From positions 1-31,310 of the forward strand of contig CAYWOD010000011.1 of the NCBI GenBank assembly GCA_964459805.1: 31,310 bases of DNA, in the 5' to 3' direction. The notes beneath the pieces were generated by a model. That model was not told the DNA's origin. It did not search any database and worked only from the letters and a program-made list of their open reading frames with translations. The DNA is from DAOVRL01 sp964459805. Lineage in GTDB: Bacteria; Planctomycetota; Phycisphaerae; Sedimentisphaerales; Anaerobacaceae. Each line of letters starts with the position of its first letter. Positions within the stretch are counted from its first letter, which is position 1. The position numbers and the translations under genes are program-made. Below are positions 29,763-31,310 of the stretch, piece after piece.

Positions 29763-31008
29763 CTTTTTTAGTCTCCCTGCCCAATTCGTTTACACTTTCC
29801 TGTGAAACCACCGTCCCGGATGCTATATGCGAGCCGTTTTTGATCTCAAGCGGCGCTATCAGTATCGCACCCGAGCCTATGTAGCAGTCGTCGCCTATAT
29901 TTGTCCGATTCACCTTCCGGCCGTCGTAATTAGCCGTTATCGAGCCGGCCCCCATGTTTACGTTCCGCCCCATTGTCGCATCACCGATATAGCTGTGGTG
30001 CCGGGCGCGGACCCCGTCCTCCAGAGTCGAATTCTTAACTTCCGTATAAACACCTAACACAACGTCGTTCTTCAAGACCGTCCCGTGCCTCAGATAAGCA
30101 AACGGCCCGATTCGACAGCCCTGACCAATCTCCACTTCACCGTGAATATACGTGAAAGGCTCGATAACCGTATCCTGTCCGATTCGCGCTCGCGCATCAA
30201 TCCAGGTATTATCCGGATCCACTATCGTAACACCGTTCTCCATCAGCACCTCCTGAATCCGTCTCTGCATGATCTTGCTGGCTTCGCTGAGCTGCCTCCT
30301 GCTGTTCACGCCCATCGCCTCCTCGGCGCCAACCGCCGTAACAGCAACAACCTTATGACCGGTCCCAATGATACCGGCCAGCGCGTCTGTCAGATAGTAC
30401 TCCTGCTTAACATTGTCCGGCCTTACCTTCTCCAGCGCTTCGAGAAGGACCCTATTATTAAACAGATAGTAGCTCGGATTGACTTCCTTAATCGCCAACT
30501 GCTCCTTCGTACACTCGCTGTCCTCGACAATACCCTGCATATTGCCGTAAGCATCACGCACTATCCGCCCGTACCCACTCGGGTCATCCAGAACCGCAGT
30601 CGCCAGCGTCGCCGACGACTGCTCCGCTTCGTGCTTTTCTATCAGCGTTTTGAGCGTCGCAGACCGAATCAAAGGCCCATCCCCGCAAAGCACGAGCGTC
30701 TGGCCCTCGAAATCCTTGAGATGCTCCTTGCAGCACAAAACCGCGTGCGCCGTCCCCAATTGCTCTTCTTGTATTACCCACTCAATATCTCCAGAGTCGA
30801 ATCGCTCCTCGACCTTTTCGGCCGAGAAGCCAACCACGACATACATCTTCGTCACGCCAACTTCCCGGCAGGCGTCCAGCACGTACGCCAACATAGGCCG
30901 ACCGCACACTTCATGCAGCACCTTTGCCATCAGCGTGTTCATTCGCTTGCTGACGCCCGCTGCCAGTATTATCGCTGCTCTTTCAGCCATCTTTCCGTTT
31001 TCCAACAT
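29749..31008 (-). CDS. glmU: Bifunctional GlmU (GlcNAc-1-P uridyltransferase / GlcN-1-P acetyltransferase)
   Basis: GlmU makes UDP-GlcNAc, the precursor for peptidoglycan and for LpxA in this same window. The N-terminal uridyltransferase domain has LAAGVSKRMNTLMAKVLHEV (canonical LAAGxGTRMxSxxPKVLH, with G-T changed to S-K and P to A). LCGDGPLI follows. The C-terminal beta-helix has the acetyltransferase residues in RHHSYIGDATMG and NMGAGSITANYDG. The protein ends soon after SGTVVSQES and lacks about 30 residues of basic tail seen in E. coli. ATG 31008 is preceded by a G-run from a family A repeat; ATG 30990 with GGAAAG is an alternative start. Confidence 0.95.
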   Translation of the reverse strand: MLENGKMAERAAIILAAGVSKRMNTLMAKVLHEVCGRPMLAYVLDACREVGVTKMYVVVGFSAEKVEERFDSGDIEWVIQEEQLGTAHAVLCCKEHLKDFEGQTLVLCGDGPLIRSATLKTLIEKHEAEQSSATLATAVLDDPSGYGRIVRDAYGNMQGIVEDSECTKEQLAIKEVNPSYYLFNNRVLLEALEKVRPDNVKQEYYLTDALAGIIGTGHKVVAVTAVGAEEAMGVNSRRQLSEASKIMQRRIQEVLMENGVTIVDPDNTWIDARARIGQDTVIEPFTYIHGEVEIGQGCRIGPFAYLRHGTVLKNDVVLGVYTEVKNSTLEDGVRARHHSYIGDATMGRNVNMGAGSITANYDGRKVNRTNIGDDCYIGSGAILIAPLEIKNGSHIASGTVVSQESVNELGRETKKDVSE

Positions 31009-31010
31009 TT

Positions 31011-31035
31011 TTAGCCCCCTGCACCGTAGGGGGTC
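31011..31035 (-). repeat. GC-rich hairpin repeat, family A-like, in the glmU leader
   Basis: On the minus strand it reads GACCCCCT, a 7-base loop, then AGGGGGCTAA. The GACCCC and GGGGCTAA flanks match the bamA copies while the inner stem differs by paired changes. It ends two bases before the glmU ATG, so its G-run is the nearest ribosome-binding sequence. Confidence 0.7.
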
Positions 31036-31068
31036 TCAATCTCTACCATTCCACGTTTCCTCTCCTTT
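31011..31068 (-). promoter_or_regulatory. glmU leader with a displaced strong Shine-Dalgarno and a 12-codon mini-ORF
   Basis: AAAGGAG (31062-31068) is the best ribosome site in the region but is 53 bp from the glmU start. It faces GTG 31054, which stops after three codons. It also faces ATG 31049, which encodes a 12-residue peptide ending at the TAA at 31011-31013, inside the hairpin repeat. The stop is two bases from the glmU ATG, so coupled re-initiation is possible. Confidence 0.4.
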
Positions 31069-31101
31069 AAATAATCAATTATCACTGATCGATATCGAAG
31101 A

Positions 31102-31117
31102 TCCCGACCCTTCGGGA
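31102..31117. other. Hairpin just downstream of tRNA-Gln
   Basis: TCCCGA and TCGGGA pair around CCCT, about 13 bases past the tRNA 3' end in the minus-strand transcript. No T-run follows. It may mark processing between the tRNA and glmU mRNA or be another extragenic repeat. Confidence 0.5.
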
Positions 31118-31130
31118 ATCCTTCCAAAAG

Positions 31131-31202
31131 CTACCCGGCCAGGACTCGAACCTGGAATATGGGCACCAAAAGCCCATGTGTTACCTATTACACCACCGGG
31201 TA
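31131..31202 (-). tRNA. tRNA-Gln (anticodon TTG)
   Basis: The 72-nt minus-strand sequence folds fully. The acceptor is TACCCGG/CCGGGTA with discriminator G, and the D stem is GTGT/ACAC. The anticodon stem TGGGC/GCCCA has loop TTTTGGT, giving anticodon TTG that reads CAA. The T arm is CCAGG-TTCGAGT-CCTGG. CCA is not encoded. It lies upstream of glmU on the same strand and may share its transcript. Confidence 0.96.
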
Positions 31203-31310
31203 AGCAAATCGATCGTTGACAACTCTATCGATTATTCGCAACGCCTTTCCCAGGTCATCAACAATCAATCGCCGATAGTTTGTCACGGAGACCGTCTTGC
31301 CCGGCCCGAA
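31188..31310 (-). CDS. Possible 3' end of an unidentified gene running off the window
   Basis: One minus-strand frame stays open from the window edge to a TAA at 31188-31190, giving about 40 residues (FGPGKTVSVTNYRRLIVDDL, then GKALRIIDRVVNDRFAYPVV). The other two frames on this strand are closed. I do not recognise the sequence. It would overlap the 5' end of the tRNA by 15 nt, which is unusual, so it may be chance. Confidence 0.25.
   Translation of the reverse strand, partial: FGPGKTVSVTNYRRLIVDDLGKALRIIDRVVNDRFAYPVV

Noticed and set aside
28897..29805. Long plus-strand open frame of about 300 codons opposite prs
   Set aside because: It mirrors the minus-strand prs gene, is rich in Ser, Thr, Pro and Arg as antisense frames are, and has no recognisable domain; prs on the other strand is certain.
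30085..31014. Long plus-strand open frame of about 310 codons opposite glmU
   Set aside because: It is antisense to a clear glmU gene, with skewed composition and no family motifs.

Overview
The window reads as chromosome from a Gram-negative (diderm), LPS-making bacterium of moderate, roughly 50-55% GC by eye. The fused lpxC/fabZ gene, the run bamA-ompH-lpxD-lpxC/fabZ-lpxA-Gfo/Idh, a sugar-aldolase/flavoprotein cluster and many short palindromic repeats lying inside genes fit the Planctomycetota (Phycisphaerae-like) or a nearby PVC lineage. This placement is an inference; no rRNA is present.

Layout, left to right. 175-444 (+) is a small NifU-domain protein behind a good -10 box. 555-3670 (-) is a three-gene glycan or lipid modification set: two SAM methyltransferases and a methyltransferase-glycosyltransferase fusion. 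3675-4760 (-) is mtnA. 4824-11319 (-) is a four-gene redox cluster: an SdhA/FrdA-like flavoprotein, a KDPG-aldolase-family enzyme, an SDR, and an 882-residue fusion of an Old Yellow Enzyme barrel to a GltD-like reductase. Together they look like an uncharacterised cytosolic pathway. A symmetric three-arm repeat (11409-11477) separates it from uvrA. uvrA (-) and nfi/endonuclease V (+) are divergent DNA-repair genes whose predicted promoters overlap.

15297-31202 is one long minus-strand housekeeping stretch. Read 5' to 3' it runs: tRNA-Gln(TTG), glmU, prs, rplY (L25), pth, rpsF (S6), ssb, rpsR (S18), rplI (L9), dnaB, bamA, ompH/skp, lpxD, lpxC/fabZ, lpxA, a Gfo/Idh oxidoreductase, and a cyclophilin lipoprotein. 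Its logic is conventional: nucleotide-sugar and PRPP supply, translation, the replisome helicase, then outer-membrane protein assembly and lipid A synthesis.

The most unusual property is the number of short repeats that sit inside or at the exact edges of essential genes without breaking frame. One GC-rich hairpin family occurs twice in bamA, once in dnaB and once in the glmU leader, with compensatory stem changes. A 62-bp palindromic element occurs twice, bracketing pth; one copy encodes an N-terminal extension and the other supplies the stop codon. Other small repeats create in-frame insertions in the flavoprotein, UvrA, endonuclease V and S18. No CRISPR array, phage, transposase or rRNA was seen.
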